This document shows, in pieces, positions 4,589-7,212 of a stretch of 7,212 nucleotides of DNA; the first letter of the stretch is position 1; each line of letters begins with the position of its first letter. The position numbers and the translations under genes were made by a program. Under the pieces are notes generated by a model. The model saw nothing but the letters and a program-made list of their open reading frames with translations, made no database searches and was not told the origin of the DNA. Location of the stretch: assembly GCA_900553055.1 (NCBI GenBank), contig USBV01000079.1:1-7212 (forward strand), written 5' to 3'. Source of the stretch: an uncultured Phascolarctobacterium sp. Its GTDB lineage: Bacteria > Bacillota > Negativicutes > Acidaminococcales > Acidaminococcaceae.

Positions 4589-6070
4589 TTATTGTCCTCC
4601 CGTGGCCAAGGCCATGATTTTTTCTTGGTTAGCTTCCTCATGGAGCAGCTCGCCAGCAATGCGACCTTCGTGAATTACCATAATACGGTCGCTCATGCCC
4701 AAAATCTCGGGCAGCTCCGAGGATACCATAATGATGGAAACGCCATTAGCAGTAAGCTCATTCATCAGCTCATAAATATCACGCTTGGCGCCTACGTCAA
4801 TACCACGAGTCGGTTCATCCATAATAATAATATCCGGTTCTTTGCCCACCCATTTAGCGATAACTACCTTTTGTTGGTTACCACCGGAGAGGGAGCCAGC
4901 CTCCAAATCCAGGTCCTGAGCCTTAACGCCCAGCTTGCTGGCCATTTTATGGGCAAACTCATTCAGGCTTTTGAAATTGATAACACTCTTTTTAGCAAAG
5001 CTATCCACACTGGGCAGAGCAATATTGCGCAAAATGGAAAAATCCAGAATCAAGCCCTCGCTCTTACGGTTTTCGGTAACGAAGCCGATGCCTGCCTTAA
5101 TGGCATCCTCGGGCTTATTGATATGCAAATCCTGACCCTTAAGGGTGATTTCACCGCTTTGGCAGCCATCCACGCCGAAGATGGCGCGCATGATTTCCGC
5201 GCGACCAGCGCCCATAAGACCGGCCACGCCCAAAATCTCGCCCTTGCGCAGAGTGAAGTTAATATTATGGAAGAGGCCCGGCTGTTGAAAGTTCTTGACT
5301 TCAAGCACTACCTCACCAGGCTTATTGCCACGGGGCGGGTAGAACTCCGTAATGGAGCGACCAACCATATCGCGCACAATTTGCTCCCTGCCATAGTCGG
5401 CTACTGATTTTGTATCCACAGAAACGCCATCGCGCATAACGGTCACGGTATCGCATTGGCTGAACACCTCTTCCATGCGGTGGGAAATATAGACCATGGC
5501 CACGCCACGCTTTTTCAAGGAGCGCATTACCTCAAAAAGCTTGTCGGTTTCGCGCTCGGTTAGCGCTGCAGTGGGTTCGTCCATGATGACCACCTTAGCG
5601 TCCACCAAAAGATTGCGCACGATTTCCGTCATCTGCTGCTGACCCACGCTGCACTCCCCTGCTTCCGCATCAAGAGGCAGCTCAATGGCAATTTCCTTAC
5701 ATTTTTCCTCAGCGATTTGGCGCATTTTCTTGAAGTCCAGCACGCCCAAGGAGTTGGCCACGCTGTGCATCATAAAGAGGTTTTCCAAAATGGTCAGATT
5801 CGGCCAAATATTCAGCTCCTGATGGATAAAGGCAATACCTGCCGCTTCGGCCTCCAGAGGATTTTTAAAGCTGACCTCCTTGCCATCTACGAAAATCTGG
5901 CCCTGGTCCTGCTTGTGAATACCGGTGAGGATATTCATCAACGTGGACTTGCCGGCGCCGTTTTCGCCCATCAGGGCGTGGACCTCACCACTTTTTAATT
6001 TTAAATTGACACCCTTCAAAACCTGGTTAGAACCAAAGGCTTTGTGGATGTTGCGTAATTCTATTTCCAT
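4589..6070 (-). CDS. rbsA: Ribose ABC transporter ATP-binding protein RbsA (two ATPase domains)
   Basis: This cytoplasmic subunit of 493 residues carries two fused ABC ATPase domains and powers ribose import with RbsC. Domain 1 (about 1-240) has Walker A GENGAGKS (35-42), signature SVGQQQ (141-146), Walker B VVIMDE (160-165) and switch His197 in SHRME. Domain 2 (about 252-493) has a degenerate Walker A, GLMGAGR (284-290, Lys missing), signature LSGGNQQ (394-400), Walker B IIIMDE (414-419), and Ser in place of the switch His (VSSEL). The same degeneration is normal in RbsA/MglA/XylG proteins, so only one site is expected to be fully catalytic. The ATG at 6070 follows GAGG by 7 nt, and this site overlaps the rbsD stop codon (gap 9 nt). 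Length and motifs are complete, with no sign of damage. Confidence 0.96.
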   Translation of the reverse strand: MEIELRNIHKAFGSNQVLKGVNLKLKSGEVHALMGENGAGKSTLMNILTGIHKQDQGQIFVDGKEVSFKNPLEAEAAGIAFIHQELNIWPNLTILENLFMMHSVANSLGVLDFKKMRQIAEEKCKEIAIELPLDAEAGECSVGQQQMTEIVRNLLVDAKVVIMDEPTAALTERETDKLFEVMRSLKKRGVAMVYISHRMEEVFSQCDTVTVMRDGVSVDTKSVADYGREQIVRDMVGRSITEFYPPRGNKPGEVVLEVKNFQQPGLFHNINFTLRKGEILGVAGLMGAGRAEIMRAIFGVDGCQSGEITLKGQDLHINKPEDAIKAGIGFVTENRKSEGLILDFSILRNIALPSVDSFAKKSVINFKSLNEFAHKMASKLGVKAQDLDLEAGSLSGGNQQKVVIAKWVGKEPDIIIMDEPTRGIDVGAKRDIYELMNELTANGVSIIMVSSELPEILGMSDRIMVIHEGRIAGELLHEEANQEKIMALATGGQ

Positions 6071-6079
6071 AACCTAACC

Positions 6080-6478
6080 TCAAAAAAATACGTTACTATG
6101 GAGAATAATATTAGCATACGGTGTGATTTCGCCGGTTCTAATCACACATTTCGCCTTTTTCGTTGCTTCCTTAAAGGCTTCGTGGTTCTCGTCGATAATC
6201 CACTCCTGCTCGTTGAACAATGCTTGCATAGCAGCGTAAACCTCGGGGTTACGTCCCTCCATTTCGCCGGCAATCTCCACCTTTTCGATAACCATATTCT
6301 TGGCTACCTCGGTTACCACATCCACGAAGGAGGGCATGCCCGGTTTCAAGGCCAAGTCAATCTTGGGCACGCCTGCCGGTACGGGTAAGCCGCAGTCGCC
6401 GATGACAATAGTATCGGTATGCCCCAAATCTGCCAAAACCTTGGCAATGGAGCTGTTTAACATTCCGCCTCTTTGCAT
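6080..6478 (-). CDS. rbsD: D-ribose pyranase RbsD
   Basis: RbsD interconverts the pyranose and furanose forms of ribose, supplying the furanose form that ribokinase uses. The protein has 132 residues, within the family range. Conserved features are the start GGMLNSSIAKVLADLGHTD with catalytic His20, IGDCGLPVP with Asp28, DLALKPGMPSF, and the C-terminal RTGEITPYANIIL block that supplies active-site Tyr and Asn. The start codon overlaps the rbsK stop by one base (TAATG). GAGGAG lies about 10 nt upstream inside the rbsK end, indicating translational coupling. rbsA follows after 9 nt. The order K-D-A-C-B is the same as in B. subtilis. Confidence 0.95.
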   Translation of the reverse strand: MQRGGMLNSSIAKVLADLGHTDTIVIGDCGLPVPAGVPKIDLALKPGMPSFVDVVTEVAKNMVIEKVEIAGEMEGRNPEVYAAMQALFNEQEWIIDENHEAFKEATKKAKCVIRTGEITPYANIILHSNVFF

Positions 6479-7212
6479 TATTTCAACATCTCCTCTACTT
6501 CATTTAAGTAAGGCATACCGCCTTGAGCACCCAGCTTTTGCACGGACAGAGCTGCTGCCGCATTGGCAAAGCTAATGCTATCATACATGTTTTTGCCGTT
6601 GGCACGAGCCACGGCAAAGGCACCGTTGAAGGTGTCACCGGCACCGGTGGTGTCCACAGGCTTCACCTTAAAGCCCGGCACATTGTACACCTGGCCCTTT
6701 TCGGCATAGGCCACACCCTTGCTGCCCAAGGTCATGATTACCTTGCCTTGGTTGCGACCTAAAATATCCGCCTTGCCCTGTCCTGCAAAGAGAATAGCAG
6801 CCTCGTGCTCATTGGGAGTAAGGTAAGTCACCTTTTCCAACAGCTGGGGCGGCACGGGAGCCACGGGAGCGGGGTTGAGCATTACGGGCACGCCGGCCTC
6901 AAAGCATTTTTCGATGACATAGGCATTGGTGGCAGCGGGGATTTCGTGCTGCAGCAGCACGATGTCCGCTTCCTTGATGGCGTCCCAGGCCTCATCGATG
7001 AGAGCCGGGGATACCAAATCGTTAGCGGCCTTAATAACGATAATGCTATTATCGTTTTCGGCCACGGTAATGTGGGCCGTGCCGCTGTTTTCACCCGGCA
7101 GCACCTTTACATAAGTAGCGTCCACATTATTATCCTTGAGCGCCTTTTGCACCAGCTGACCGTATACATCGTCACCGATGCAGCCCACCATCTTCACCTC
7201 CGCGCCCAGACG
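6478..7212 (-). CDS. rbsK: Ribokinase RbsK, N-terminus beyond the window
   Basis: This PfkB-family kinase phosphorylates D-ribose to ribose-5-phosphate with ATP. The visible 244 residues stay in frame to the window edge (the fragment opens RLGAEVKMVGCIGDDVYG). About 50-60 N-terminal residues, including the GGKGAN substrate motif, are therefore missing only because of the cut; the GTG at 7197 is not the real start. Counting from the first visible residue, motifs are NPAP (113-116), TPNE (132-135), TLGSKG (161-166) and the PfkB signature VDTTGAGDTFNGAF (186-199) with catalytic Asp193 and the GAGD anion hole. The stretch between TPNE and TLGS is about nine residues shorter than in E. coli RbsK. 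I read this as subfamily variation, since no frameshift is seen. The stop overlaps the rbsD start. Confidence 0.95.
   Translation of the reverse strand, partial: RLGAEVKMVGCIGDDVYGQLVQKALKDNNVDATYVKVLPGENSGTAHITVAENDNSIIVIKAANDLVSPALIDEAWDAIKEADIVLLQHEIPAATNAYVIEKCFEAGVPVMLNPAPVAPVPPQLLEKVTYLTPNEHEAAILFAGQGKADILGRNQGKVIMTLGSKGVAYAEKGQVYNVPGFKVKPVDTTGAGDTFNGAFAVARANGKNMYDSISFANAAAALSVQKLGAQGGMPYLNEVEEMLK

Noticed and set aside
4592..5407. Long open frame on the plus strand opposite rbsA
   Set aside because: It is a shadow of the rbsA coding frame, with no family similarity and no translation signals.
6680..6815. Possible deletion in rbsK between the TPNE and TLGS motifs
   Set aside because: The segment is about nine residues shorter than in E. 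coli, but the frame is intact and both flanking motifs are perfect; shorter versions occur in other ribokinases as I recall them.

Overview
The window is a 7.2 kb piece of an ordinary bacterial chromosome. Every gene I can support lies on the minus strand, so transcription runs from high to low coordinates. Strong AGGAGG-type ribosome sites, B. subtilis-like gene orders (rbsKDACB; ireB-ruvX-DUF1292-mltG-U32) and an IreB protein all point to a Firmicute (Bacillota). Moderate GC, gut-anaerobe-like proteins and the Cys/His-rich DUF1292 protein would fit a Negativicute or a clostridial relative, but that rank is only an inference.

Block 1 (7212 to about 2620) is a ribose uptake and entry operon in the order rbsK (start cut off by the window edge), rbsD, rbsA, rbsC, rbsB. 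RbsB is a surface lipoprotein that captures ribose. RbsC (permease) and RbsA (double ATPase) import it. RbsD speeds pyranose/furanose interconversion, and RbsK phosphorylates it to ribose-5-phosphate. Junctions are tight (1-nt overlap, then gaps of 9, 5 and 24 nt), so this is one transcript. It appears to end at a hairpin at 2638-2665 that pairs only on the minus-strand RNA, through G-U wobbles. The operon promoter and any rbsR regulator lie outside the window.

Block 2 (about 2590 to 1) is a conserved Firmicute housekeeping cluster: ireB (kinase-target regulator of envelope stress), ruvX (Holliday-junction resolvase-like/rRNA-processing family), a DUF1292 protein, mltG (peptidoglycan lytic transglycosylase) and the start of a U32-family protein (probable tRNA hydroxylation). 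There is an extended -10 promoter before ireB and a near-consensus promoter at the ruvX/DUF1292 junction. A strong TTCG-loop terminator directly follows DUF1292, so the cluster is probably split into sub-transcripts, with mltG and the U32 gene downstream of a terminator or attenuator.

I found no mobile element, CRISPR array, RNA gene or clearly novel system. The only gene-free stretch near 200 bp is 2517-2714, which holds the rbs terminator, the ireB promoter and a set of small symmetric repeats. The points most worth a second look are the Cys/His cluster inserted in the DUF1292 protein, the terminator between DUF1292 and mltG, the symmetric elements around the ireB promoter, and the apparent absence of alaS and of the O-methyltransferase gene from their usual places.
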